Below are positions 1-11,111 of a stretch of 64,000 nt of DNA, piece after piece. Source of the DNA: Holothuria scabra (lineage: Eukaryota > Echinodermata > Holothuroidea > Aspidochirotida > Holothuriidae); NCBI GenBank assembly GCA_037179385.1, contig CM074195.1:13119887-13183886 (forward strand). The letters run 5' to 3'. The position numbers and the translations under genes were made by a program. The stretch's first letter is position 1; every line of letters begins with the position of its first letter. The notes beneath the pieces were generated by a model. That model searched no databases, was not told the origin of the DNA, and worked only from the letters and a program-made list of their open reading frames with translations.

Positions 1-1239
1 CTTTTTGCTGGCAACTTAGCAAAAAAATTAGTTAGGGGAAGACCCTAAGAAAGCTATGCCTGCCATAGACTTAGAAACTAGACACTGCAGCCCAGTCTCG
101 AACCTGACGTTCCTCCGACAAATGCCAAATGATACACTGCTGTGCTACGGTATCTTTGAACAGTATGTGACGGTTACAAGACATGAGGACATTTAACCTA
201 AAAGCCTCCGTGAAAAAATGCAGTTTCTGTTGTCCGATATTTTGACTTGCCACATGTGTGAACTGCTCAGGTCAAATTGTGGTGACCCCCCGTTGAACAC
301 TTGGTACACAGATACGAATACCCGTTGGTGACAACGCATACCCGTAACCAAGGAACCGTGCATTGGTAGTGGTACCCTAAGAAGTGGGTTATTTTCGAAT
401 GTTGTTTTGTTGTAACACGTATATTTTTGAAGAAGCCATTTGTACTTTATCATAACTCTGTTATCTGGTTATAATGATCACGATGTGGGTTATTGACTCT
501 TTGTTATCTGCATAAGCGTGTATTGGACATACCAAGTGACCACCTTGCGTACAATGACCGATTGACTCTGAAGGATATTTAACATCATCGGAATCGGAAA
601 TATTTCTTTGTTGTTCTTGGACATACCGTTTTACAATATGGTTACGCTGTAATATAGTACATAGTTTTAATATATAACGTGGTATATGTGTGTATCATTT
701 CGGCTTTATACCTGCGACGTTTTGGCATCAAGGACCGAACACCGGCCGTTCTTAACTTGTGTATTTATCAAAAGGGGGTAGCGGCGAGTAATCACTTGGT
801 AACAACTTCCATGCTCCAAGTGCAAGGACTGTTTCTATGTGTTGTAGCACTGTACTCTTGGACAAGGCTATCTCTAAGTGGTTAAATATTTAAACAATAG
901 GAGAACAGACGCGTTTCAAATTTCGGTAAGTATACTGACCACATCATTCAGACTTATTTTGAAACAACAACTAACAAACATTTTTGACAAATTTGTTAAT
1001 GCTCTTCCAAGTATTTGTTGATGATGATATGTCAGAACTAACTTAATATTGCATATTCATGAACTTGCTCAAATATAACCTCTCAGACTAGTGAAGGAAA
1101 CACTGTCACATGATTTTCAAGAGTTACTGATGAAACCAAATACCCGGATACTTATACAAATTGTGATGACTGAGTTTTCCCTTTTAAATTTTTAAAGTAC
1201 CTTTATTGCCCTTTTCAGTATATGTTCAGAAAATGACGT
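1..1239. other. No gene or repeat recognised
   Basis: Only short chance ORFs are present. A short phrase near 1105-1130 (TGTCACATGA and neighbours) resembles the interior of the MITE-C family seen at 54-56 kb, but I cannot delimit a copy here. Confidence 0.4.
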
Positions 1240-1604
1240 AACCAGACTTTGTCATGGGGGTGTTTAGGGGGCGAGTTTTCCATTCGTGGGGTAAGAAGAA
1301 ATGATGAGCTATCTATCATTTCCATTGTATTTTTACGATTGGCTGAATAAATATCTATCTAAGCGGAGCGCCACCATTGGTTGGCGCGGAGCGTACAGAA
1401 AATTTTGAAAATCGGTACCCCTCAGACAGCCGGATATGGTATTTCCTAAAAATCCCTACTTTCAAGGCTTGATTTTGAAAATTTAATCTTAAACGAATAT
1501 TGGCTAATTTATTTTTAACCTTAGAATTTCATTTGGGGCACTAAGCGGGGGCCATTTCCTGACTGGGGGCTCTCGCCCCTGCCCTCCTCTGGTTTGTACA
1601 CCAC
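1240..1604 (-). mobile_element. hAT-like transposon fragment
   Basis: The right end reads ...ACACCACTG, the inverse of the CAGTGGTG/CAGTGGCG tips seen on hAT-type elements elsewhere in this window. Next to it is a G/C-rich stretch of the CAGGGGCGAGAGCCCC kind, read on the minus strand. At 1361-1391 lies the GCGCCACCATTGGTTGGCGC block that also sits inside the nested hAT-like elements at 26.6-29.5 kb. No matching left end was found, so this is a truncated copy. No transposase coding is visible. Confidence 0.5.
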
Positions 1605-2249
1605 TGTGTTCAGAGCTAGTAGTACAGTATAGTCCCCAACGAAAATGCATAGACCTTATGCCAATTAAAAAGAGGGCGCTTCAAAACTGCAACCTGAGAA
1701 GGATAATTCCATGTATACGACCACAGAAGTGAATCGTTACCATGGTGATGCCATTGTCATAATTGTGCTCGGCAACATTAATAGCTACTCGCAGATACGT
1801 GGATGACAATTTATTCATTGCTTGTTTAAGTCTCCCATCATTTTTGTCGAGGACTGTAACAATGTTGATCTCTCGCTGGCTACTCGCCATTGGTCCCCAA
1901 AATGACAGAATTAAAGGAATGGATATTATTTCACTTGCCACATAGTTAAATGTACGGTATTGGTAACTTACAACAAAATAAGACTAACCTAAACTCAGTT
2001 AGGCACTTTACCCATCTGACACTATAAACTTCTTTACCAGGCCCGTAGCCAGGTATGGTACACAAGGGGTGCCAACAAATTTCATGAGGGGGCTAAATAT
2101 TCATAGGGGTATGGTGGGAGAGGATGTACTATGGTACATTAAGACAATCATGCGATCTTGGATACAGACTTGCGTCAGGCATTAGACTACAGTAGATTGC
2201 AACAGTCCAGCTTTGGTGATGTATGCTCAGAAAGGGAGCAGCTTTAAGG
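1605..2249. other. No gene; short hAT-type terminus at 2040
   Basis: Apart from a phrase at about 2038-2060 beginning CAGGCCCGTAGCCAGG, which resembles a hAT-type terminus and recurs at about 23003, nothing can be assigned here. Confidence 0.35.
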
Positions 2250-2520
2250 GTCGGTTTATAAACAAATCCGATTAGCGCTTATTTTTAGTGACTGTAGGCC
2301 GTCATTAGTGGGGTCCATCAGCCTAAAATCGCCTTTATTTATTGTTTACATGAATTTCAAACCCTCATATTTAGTGAAACTGGAGAATTCAACATACAAA
2401 TTAGTGAACAACCATCCATGATAGAGGTAAACAAGGAAATCGGAAGATTTAAAGGTGACGGACCCCAGTTATGGCCGACTCAAATCAGACCATCACTTGC
2501 TGTCCGGATGCGTGTATAAC
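2250..2520 (+). repeat. Interspersed repeat F, copy 1
   Basis: This stretch matches 15605-15885 in the same orientation over about 270 bp with only scattered differences. The shared text includes AGTGGGGTCCATCAGCC and TTTAAAGGTGACGG. A short piece (GTGGGGTCCATC) recurs at about 56775. I see no terminal repeats or coding potential, so the class is unknown. Confidence 0.75.
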
Positions 2521-2671
2521 TCCAATTTTCCACGAGCTGTAATACTTATAAAACGTTACAGTGAGTCTCCTAGCGTCATAACGTTATCATGCTGAAGTAA
2601 GAATATGCGATTACCGTCAATACTTATTGTAGACATATTGCTCTTACCGGCGAACCAAGTCGAATTTTTAA

Positions 2672-2795
2672 AGTTTAAAAAATACACAAAATGTGTAATT
2701 TATACAAATGATTTATTACACAGAAATGTGTAATTTCTACAAATTACCTGATAGTTGCACTATTTACACAGCAGTGTGTAAATTCTACTTACCTT
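2672..2795. repeat. Three diverged palindromic repeat units
   Basis: Three units of about 45 bp each carry a TACACA...TGTGTAA dyad followed by TTTNTACAAAT. The unit is short and AT-rich and may be the remnant of a minisatellite. Confidence 0.55.
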
Positions 2796-2799
2796 CTTT

Positions 2800-4607
2800 A
2801 GACTACTTAGTTTTTCATTTTTGAGTCACACTTTGGCGCCTATCGAAAAACCACCACCTTTAGATCTTCTGAAATCAAGGTAGGCCTACAAAGATGACGT
2901 AGAGTTGTCCAGTTATCGCAAGTTCATATCAAAAGGCCTATACCTTTAGTGCTATTGTACTTGAACTGAAGTACACTCATCCATTCTACGCAGACTATCA
3001 ACAAGGACTTAACCTCCCTTTCTCAAGACTTAATCAAAACTGAATGCAGCTTCACCTGTTATTGTTTTTAATTAAGTTTTTGTTTGAAAATACAATGACC
3101 TTTTTATATAAATACCAATACAAAAATGGAAAAACATCATTGTTTTATACTGAAATAAACTGTCATTATTGGTAAATTTCTGTTGCTATGGAAATCCGGA
3201 ACTTTTGCCGAGGTTTTCTTTTTCTGGTTTCACAACTAAACTGGAAATTGCGAACATCGGTCTGACATTAAATAATAAGTATTAAATATTAAGCAAAAGA
3301 TTTACAAAATAAAATCTAATTTAAAAGAATAAACCTTTAGCATTAAATGAAAGAACGTATTCAAAAACACGAAATATTAAACGTGAACTTTCATGCAGGG
3401 CTATAAGAAGAAAGTAGAAAAAAATTTGCAGACGAAAAGGAATTTGAAAACTCAAGTTTAAGGTATCTTTTGATGGGATTTGTGCTTGGAAATTTGTTTA
3501 ACAAAAACAATTGAAATCAAGTTATCTAGGAAAATTATAACACGAAGACCGAAATCAACTTCAAGATCAAAAGTTAATAATAAATCAGAAAACTGCAACA
3601 GATTTTGTGAAGATAGGATACTCCGAAATCCCGTCTCAGTCGTCGAGGGATTGCCTGTCAGCCAATTCTCAATCGTATATCCTATTGTTAGCAGATTTTG
3701 TAACAGGTTTTACAGATATTACAACATTTACCGGTTTTAACCATTATTCATAAACACTTATTATAATTTCCTGCATTCTAATTGGCTGAAACAGTCTCGC
3801 GTCGCATTCGAAACTGGTCTCCAATCGCATTCCGAGACTGGTCTCTAGACAGGGTAAGGGAATAACTTCATGTTGCATTGAATATGATCGCTCTGTTACC
3901 GCTGTGCACTATGTTGACCCACTGATCTACATACCTGGATGTAAGGTGGTGCCGAAAATTCGAATCAACAGAGCCGCCATATTGTGTGTGGCAAAAGCGC
4001 CGTGCAATAGCGCTACTCTCCACACATTTAAATAGGCAATTTGATATGATGGCTTGATAATTTGCCATCTTGGCTTGAAATAAGGTGAAACATGTCGTGG
4101 AATATGCTCATTTTCAACAAATGTCAATTACTTTGAACGCTGAACAAGATCATGTTATATTGAGCGCAAAACTTTCACGTAATGCACGGTTTGACTGAGT
4201 GGATAGGACGTGTCAGTCCTCATTCATAGTGTCAACTAAGTGCAAGTTCAATAAAAGTTGGGAAGGCGGGGGGGGGTTGTCGAGTCTCACCCTATCAATT
4301 CGAGCCTACAAAGTGGCCCACACAAAATCGCCCCCTCGAAAAGTCTCCCCTGACAAATCCATCCCTCAGTTCATGCTGGCCATGCGACTTCAAATATTCC
4401 ATATATGAATGAAAAGTGAATTGAGGTGCACTCCATCATACGTAGAAGCATTGAATTATGAAGTCAATCAACCAAGCGACGTAATCAACTCTTTTTCAAA
4501 AATATGATTGAATATTTTACTGTCCAAGTGAAGAGAGGTCTGCAGTTATTCAATAGTACTAGCCGAATGCCGATGCTTTATTGTGGCCTTACAACAAACC
4601 ATCTTTG
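2800..4607. other. No gene recognised
   Basis: AT-rich sequence with short ORFs only. At 4260-4370 there is a G/C-rich patch with diverged CTACAAAGT and GTCTCCCCTGACAAA words, related to the foldback element just downstream. Confidence 0.4.
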
Positions 4608-4863
4608 ACACAGTGGGGCCCGGGGCAATGCAGTCACTCAAGTCTTCCCCCTACAAAGTCGCCGTTCCGCTTGGCAAACAAAGCCGCCCGTAACAACTAG
4701 TTGTCCCCAACAAAAGAATTTTTGGGACTGTTGACTTTGTCAGGAGGCGATTTTGTTATGACAACTTTTACGGCGGCTTTGTTGGCCCAGCGGACGACTT
4801 TGTCAGGGGTGACTTTATAGGGGGGAAGACTTGAGTGACTGCATTACCTCGGGCCCTACTGTG
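4608..4863. mobile_element. Foldback (long inverted repeat) element
   Basis: The left arm begins CACAGTGGGGCCCGGGG and continues with GCAGTCACTCAAGTCTTCCC. The right arm is its reverse complement and ends CGGGCCCTACTGTG. The arms run for at least 60-80 bp with few mismatches and include AACAAAGCCGCC against GGCGGCTTTGTT. The sequence can fold into one long hairpin. No convincing target duplication is visible. Related but decayed GACTTTGT words occur at 4290-4370 and 5440-5590. Confidence 0.8.
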
Positions 4864-7596
4864 CCATAACGGGTAAAAAGTGCTATCAAACATAGGCATA
4901 AACCTTCGTGGGTCCCTTATGGGTAAGGGCCTCTGTAGGTTACTGGGGTGGTTAAATATGCCCACTGTATTCACTACCTGTCGTTAGCGGTGACTAAACG
5001 GGAGGACTTGTTCAAATGTCTGGTAACTAACTAACCCTAATGGGTAAGCATACCGATGGAGGCATTAACCAAATTGATAAGGGGCCACATGGGTAGCCCA
5101 CATGCACAACGGACATTAAAGGATTGAAGTTGACCCATATTCTCCCACACACTGTCAGTTCTTTGAATGATCCTCAGTTACTCCCATACGGGTCATGGCA
5201 CTAATGCAATCACATTCTGAAAAAGGATTTGTTGAGGAGAAAATTGGGCTTCGTATCATAATCCCAGGAGGGGTGCAAAACCATATGGACCCTTCAGGGC
5301 TATGAAATGGGTCCCCCAAGATTCCCTTATAAAATGGTTATGGGGGGGGGGGGTGATCGACTCTTTGGGAAGCAAAGAACTGTATAATCTATTAAGGGGG
5401 ACATACTTAATTAGGGAAACCTTGCTTGTCCGAGAGGGGACTTTTTCAAGGTTAGACTTTGTTAGGAGGTAGAACTTGCCAGGAGCCTGACTTTGTAACT
5501 CTGTGTCTTAATTTGTTACTAGGGAGACTGTGTAAAGGAGACTTCAGTTGTGGGAGACTTTGCTAGGGTGCCCTGTAAAAGCATTAAATCCCATTCAGTA
5601 GGCCTACCATGCAACCAGCACAGGCGTCAATGTTTCTAACTTCATATACTTGCAATCTGTTACAGCATAATGGAAACTAAAAGCAGCACATGATCTCCGT
5701 ATTTCTGTTGTCTTCAATTTAGGGTTGCATACAATGTGCACGTTTCAGTCAGAAAAGCAACCAATTTAGCTGGGTTAAAATTTTGTCACTCAGGGCACAA
5801 GTACGGCTATACGAACCAGTGAAGTTTGTGTCGCGGCTGAATGTTTTTGCCACCTGCAAAATGGCCACCTCAAGACTTCCGGTTGCTTCAATTTGTCAAT
5901 AGGCAGTTACGTGCACGCCTTACATCCAGGTATTTAGGTCAGTGTGTTGACCCTGTGCTAGGTTTCCATAGCAACAAATATCCTCAGCCTTCGCTTTACT
6001 TGCTCAACACATGTCTGTAAAAGCCAAGTACTGTTAATAAGCCAGTAACCAGTAACACTGTGACTATGTACAGTGTCAAGAAAAAACCTCCCTAGTAACT
6101 TTTTAGTGGTTCACATGAACTGACATAGCTAGCAGAAACATATGGAGTTATCTAATCCCAGAAATAGCTGTTTTAATCACTCTCAGTCAGTCTAGCATTG
6201 CAGTATTGCCAGTGACGTGACTGTCGGTCAATTATTCAACTCGGCCACCTCAGCGCAGATTATGACGTCATCGCATGTCTCAATCAGAATCACATTTGAC
6301 GTTTGAGACCAATCCGGGTGACTTTCAATTCTGACATGTCGCTCTTCAATTAACGTAGCCGACCCAAAGGCCTAGCTTCTTCTCATTAGGGATAAGTGAA
6401 TTGTATAACTTGTAAACTATATGTCAAAAGCAAAGACGTGTATATCCAGCATACTAAGGGCTCCCTACAACGCTAGTAGGGTTCCTTCATAGGAACCTAA
6501 CTTCCCAGTAGAAAAAGGGAAGACGAGAAGGCAAGAGAATGACCCAAAATGAGAAAAAAAGGTTACAGAATAAAGGACAAATTGGAAGTAAGAGAAAGGA
6601 CCCCCAAAATGTAATGAAACATGGTAAAATGATGCCGTGACCATTTACAGGACCATTACGGTTTTAGCATGAAGGTTGTGTAAAACTAGCATATGGTATC
6701 CAGTAGGTGTGTATCTATCATCATCTACATGAAATCAATGGCAACAGCTTGAACTCAGAGAGGTAGATACCCCGAATTGGTGTCGACTAACATGATGTGT
6801 AACAGCGTAAAACACTCTCCTTTTGGTCCAATTAGCAAGACATAACGTGTTTGATTACGATGATAAACATGTTCCCTAAGGGGACAGAACTCACTTTGGG
6901 TGTATCAGGGCTCCCTCGGGACCGTTCGTTTTCGCCTTTTGACTCTTCGTTATGAAATAGGTAGAACTATCTCATTTTACGAACCTACCACTAGAGACAG
7001 TCCCCGGATATCATTTTACCTCCATAGCAGGTGTCAGGGTATGTACTTTTACAGTGTAGCTAATACTGATACAGGAGTAATACACGTCCGCCACGGGAGA
7101 CTGCTCCTTCTGGGAAATTTGGGCATCTGGAGAAAAAAAAAAATTAAAATTAAAAATTAGGCACTTGGAGGGAAATTTCCCTTTTCATGTACACTGAAAT
7201 ACACAAACGATTGTGGAAAATTTTAGTCCCTTCCTGGTTAAAAACAGTTTTTTCCAGCCCTGTCTTTATAAAAGTTGATTAGTGTTAATATAAAAATTAG
7301 AATGACTCGTCAGACTTGGTGTATAGAGTTCAGTGTGACTCATGGCATCATGTGAATTCAAATGCAAGTACGTTTCCTTTGAGGATAACAAGATAAGCAT
7401 GCGAGTATTTACGCACGATGCACCGAGCTCGTAGCTAGAGGGAGGGGGGGGGGGGCATGGGGGAAACCTTCCCTGGATTTATTTTTTCAAAGCATATTTA
7501 AGGAATCATTACAAACTTAATTTGAAACAGATGTATGTATACCTCAAAAATTTCTCCTTATGTCTCTTTAAGTATCTTTTATGATTTTTCAGGACC
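4864..7596. other. No gene; decayed foldback-related sequence
   Basis: 5440-5590 contains several diverged AGGAGACTTTGTTAGG-like words resembling the arms of the foldback element at 4608-4863. There is a poly-G run at about 5342, a purine-rich stretch at 6500-6620 and an A-rich stretch at 7130-7165. I see no exon I can defend. Confidence 0.35.
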
Positions 7597-8020
7597 TAAA
7601 AGAGTAGTTCAGAGCCAAATTTACTTTTGAAGTTTGATAAGAAACATATTCTAAGAACTCTGGTGAAAATTCTATTCATTTCACATACTTTGTCTTGAGA
7701 TATTAGCAGTTGAATGTTATAAATTGTCCACACAGAATGAACTTGAAGCAAGCAGGCATGATGTTATGGATTCACATTGTTGGCCAATGTTTTGTTTTTA
7801 TTTATAATTTAACACGTGACCAATGTTACGCAACTAAACTCTGGGACATTGATACCAACAGGTGCATCGCATGAAAAATGGAATTTAAAAACTTCATGTG
7901 CCTCAGGGGCACGACAGCAAACCTAATCAATTAACCGTCAAACTTATAGGATGAAAAAAGACACTGGCAAACAATGCAAATCCATGGCGTCACAACTGCT
8001 TGCCTAAAGTTCACTAATTT
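7597..8020 (+). mobile_element. MITE-E copy, right end lost
   Basis: It matches the left arm and interior of the element at 34279-34835: the sequence around ACATATTCTAAGAACTCTGGTG, the GAGATATTAG word, a TGATGT...ATTCACATTG stretch, and CTAATCAATT. The right inverted arm is not recognisable, so the copy looks 3'-truncated or heavily decayed. Confidence 0.6.
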
Positions 8021-8830
8021 TTTTTTTAAGTTCGTTTCCTCTGTCGTAGTCAAAAATTGTTTCATTTGATGATGGAAACATTTGAACCGAAAACCTTTCA
8101 TCATTTTGTGGAAAATGAATAAAACTCTTCTGTGAACAGCGACTCGTTTTTAATTTTATATAGATGTAAAAAAGAGTAGTCTTGGCAGGCAGTTGCTATT
8201 TTCTAAGTCCGACATTTTTCGTTATTACCTTCTTCTGAAACTTCCTTCAATCTTTCCCATTTCCAATTTGAAATGCTATATTTTTCAAAAGAAAATGCGC
8301 TCTGAAATAAAGACCAAGAATGATTTTGATCTAAGTTTATAGTTTTAAGTCTATGTTAAGCGTCAAGAAGTATCTCCATTATAAAAATATACGTGGCCCT
8401 TTTCCTTCCAATTCTCTGAAACTTTGATTCACTGCTCAAGTAATTGTATTTTTCACGTTCGAGTTCTCAGAAGAAATTTCGTTTTATTGGCTACAATTTC
8501 TCCTCTTTTATTTAAAGTACATCTGCTTTTGTTTAGAAAATGTCTTTCAACGTGTTACAACGTATAAAGGGGGATTTTTCGTACTGTTTATAGAAAGTGA
8601 AATTTCAGCATGGAATTGTTTTGAACATATATGTTAAATCATATTAATCATGTGTAACACGTCAACAAAGAACCGCAAAACTAAAAAAAAAAAAAACGGC
8701 ACGTTAGTCCCCGGCTACCAAGACAAATGACGAGAGCTATTCATTCAACAGCAATATGAAGTGTGAACTTAACTTTATGTGAATATGTCTTTCCCACTTT
8801 GAAGCTGTAAACTTAGTCTAAATAGTTGTG
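8021..8830. other. No gene or repeat recognised
   Basis: AT-rich sequence with a poly-A run at about 8682. I found no splice-bounded reading frame. Confidence 0.4.
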
Positions 8831-9165
8831 TATCTTTGAGACGCGTGCGCTGGTAAAGCTGGGGCTGGGGGCTACAAAGTCCCAAGTTCGAATAGGTGCT
8901 TCCGAATCACCTGTTTTGTGGGTAAATACCAATCCGAGTTGTAACACATATTCAGAGCAAACTTACCCGAATTTTTGCCCAGGGACCTTGGTGATGGTGA
9001 CAGACATATACACGGGGACATGTATAAAGGCGTTGTGACACGGTTGGCTCGTTGACGTCACAACTAGAAAAAAGGCAGTGGCCGGCCCGACTTGAACCAA
9101 TTTGTTGGACACTGGGCCGTGAAACTCCATCTAACTGACGCTATTTTGTGTGGTTTGAAAACCCT
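8831..9165 (+). mobile_element. tRNA-derived SINE, diverged copy
   Basis: The 3' body at 9073-9150 matches that of the better copy at 42396-42470, including GTGGCCGG(C/T)(C/T)CGACTTGAACCA and ...CCGT(G/A)AAACTC. The head at about 8836-8905 has tRNA-like words, including GGTAAAGC and a degenerate B box, AAGTTCGAATA. It is more decayed than the second copy and has no simple-repeat tail. Confidence 0.55.
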
Positions 9166-9310
9166 ATGCCTGGTGCCTTTATAGTACAATAGTTTGGTTA
9201 GGTACACCATATAGGCTTTTCACGTAAAGACACGGCCATGTTGGAGCACATGTTACTACTAAATGCTCGTTGAATGTGTGAAAATCGCGAATATCACAGT
9301 GTACTCTGTG

Positions 9311-9591
9311 CAGTGGTGTCACAAGGAGGGGGTCAGGGAGGGACAGCTGCACCCCCTACGTTTCCGGGGGGGGGGGGCGCAAAATATGGGTTTGCTTGGA
9401 AGGAAATTTTGTCACGGTGGTCAAAATAGGAGATGTCAGATATTTGAGAGAAGCGGAGGAAAAATAACGAGTAGCATTAGCCCCTTCGACAAATTGGGCG
9501 TAGAATAACATCAAACACGGGCAATTGTACAGCATGGGGACGCAAGTTGAGTCTTCTGCATCCCCTACACCCACCTGTTGTGACGCCACTG
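9311..9591. mobile_element. Complete hAT-like MITE (281 bp)
   Basis: The left end is CAGTGGTGTCACAAGGAGGG; the right end, reverse-complemented, is CAGTGGCGTCACAACAGGTG. The flanks ACTCTGTG (9303-9310) and ATTCTGTG (9592-9599) form an 8-bp target duplication with one mismatch, the length typical of the hAT superfamily. The interior has a poly-G run and no transposase. It lies about 170 bp upstream of the exon of gene 1, in its presumed intron or promoter region. Confidence 0.85.
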
Positions 9592-9765
9592 ATTCTGTGC
9601 AGTGCGTTTAGAACAAAACTACGTGTAATTGGTATGATTGTCTTCCAGCAAGGCGCATCTGTGACGTAATTGCAATGCCTCTTTCGAACTACCCACTACT
9701 TATAAACTTTTATTTTTGAAATCCAATTTTCATTTAACGAGACTTTTTCTCTTTCTCATTTCCAG

Positions 9766-9809
9766 ATTCCAATATGCTGTAAATTCTGTTGTCATGGCAA
9801 CAGATTATA
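9766..9809 (+). promoter_or_regulatory. 5' UTR with two upstream ORFs
   Basis: A strong acceptor (pyrimidine tract then TTTCCAG, AG at 9764-9765) starts the exon at 9766, so an upstream non-coding exon is expected. Two upstream ATGs precede the main ATG at 9810. One is a minimal ATG-CTG-TAA at 9774-9782. The other, at 9794, opens an 11-codon ORF that ends at 9829 and overlaps the main start in another frame. Such uORFs usually lower translation of the main frame; that effect is inferred. Confidence 0.6.
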
Positions 9810-11111
9810 ATGGCTTTAGGAACCCATGACGTCAGTACGATGGTGAAAGCAAAGTTACGCAAATCTAATAAACACCTCACCCCTGTAGAAAAATGGTTGA
9901 GTCTAGAGCAAAACAGTTTTCGCAGACGAAATCATGTTCATTCGTTGAACAAAAAAGAAACAGTGCAATTGACAAGCCGTTACCATGCTTTTGAAGAGAA
10001 CAGATCCAGACGAATTCGCGATATTTTAAGGACAAAAGACCAAATGAAACTTACACTGATTGACATTGATCACACCCGTCAGAGACTCAGAGCGATTTGC
10101 GATTTCGAGAAACGATTACGAGAGGGGACAAACAGTCCCGTTTTCTTTAAAGAACATATGAAATTACAGCGTAAAGGTGAAGAACTCACTTTGCTTCAAA
10201 ATAAACTGCACGGTCCAAATTCCATGATCATAGCAAACCAATTGAAAGAGGAACTAAAGGCAATTGCTTATCGTGTTGAAGAAAAAATAGATCCTGCAAT
10301 CTCCAAAGGTGTAACTGGTGCTTACGACTTGCAACTCGATGAAACTACCCCCAGTAAGAAAATGGATCTACCGCTTATCGGTGGTGACGAGACCGGTGAA
10401 TCTGGTGGCAGCGGTGGGATTATGGATAAAAGTTGTTCACACAAAGACGACCATGCTGGTCCCTCACAAGATCAGGAAATGTACGATGGTAACACTTATG
10501 ATGAGAAAGTCCCCGTGAGCGGAGGTCAGAAGCTCATGGAGGAGTCCGGTGACTTCACAAAGTTAGGTCCCCTTGATGGAAACCGCCCTACCCTAAGCAG
10601 AAGTGATTCATTTTTCCCCATAACTTCTAGTATATCTCCGAAGAAAGATGAACTTCCTCCTCTTAAATTCAAAAATCGCCAGAAACATTGTCACTTTGTT
10701 GTTCATAGGTCCCACAGACCTAAGCAATCTCTCTATCACCCGACTCACTCCGCTCTGAAGCGTGCTAAGCATGCGCAGAAACGTGTGGCGGAACTTGGCG
10801 AGAAAACGCGGGAAGACGTTCGTAAAGATGGAGTTATTCGTAAGCGCAAAGAAACTGACAGTCCATCCGACACCTTAAAAGGGATTCAACAAGCAGAAGC
10901 TATAGCTAGACTTCAAGTGGCAAAAAAGGGTATTTCTTTGCCGAATATTAGGACATCAACCGAACACAGGAAGCCTACACCGAGAGCACAGACAAGTGAC
11001 AGTTCTGTTCAATTACCGAAGCTTAAAGTAGACAGAGATTTGTTATCAGAGCTGAAAAGGCAGAGATACAAACATAAGCACCAATCTGAAAGTTTCCCTA
11101 AGCTTCCGTAA
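9810..11111 (+). CDS. Uncharacterised basic coiled-coil protein, 433 aa
   Basis: This is the longest non-repetitive reading frame in the window and I do not recognise the family. In-frame TAA at 9780-9782 lies upstream; the first in-frame ATG is 9810, with purine context. A splice acceptor at 9764-9765 shows that the coding part lies in one exon, probably the last. Residues about 15-160 are highly charged and mostly helical-looking (runs such as RLRAICDFEKRLREG and ANQLKEELKAIAYRVEEK), suggesting coiled coil. Residues about 165-230 are acidic and Gly/Ser-rich and look disordered. Residues about 285-345 are strongly basic, with His-rich HRSHRPK and a possible nuclear signal RKRKE near 343. The C-terminus is again Lys/Arg-rich. 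There is no signal peptide, membrane segment or known enzyme motif. Candidate AATAAA signals lie only at 11712 and 11999. A cytoskeletal, ciliary or nuclear scaffold role would fit the composition but is unproven. Confidence 0.8.
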   Translation: MALGTHDVSTMVKAKLRKSNKHLTPVEKWLSLEQNSFRRRNHVHSLNKKETVQLTSRYHAFEENRSRRIRDILRTKDQMKLTLIDIDHTRQRLRAICDFEKRLREGTNSPVFFKEHMKLQRKGEELTLLQNKLHGPNSMIIANQLKEELKAIAYRVEEKIDPAISKGVTGAYDLQLDETTPSKKMDLPLIGGDETGESGGSGGIMDKSCSHKDDHAGPSQDQEMYDGNTYDEKVPVSGGQKLMEESGDFTKLGPLDGNRPTLSRSDSFFPITSSISPKKDELPPLKFKNRQKHCHFVVHRSHRPKQSLYHPTHSALKRAKHAQKRVAELGEKTREDVRKDGVIRKRKETDSPSDTLKGIQQAEAIARLQVAKKGISLPNIRTSTEHRKPTPRAQTSDSSVQLPKLKVDRDLLSELKRQRYKHKHQSESFPKLP

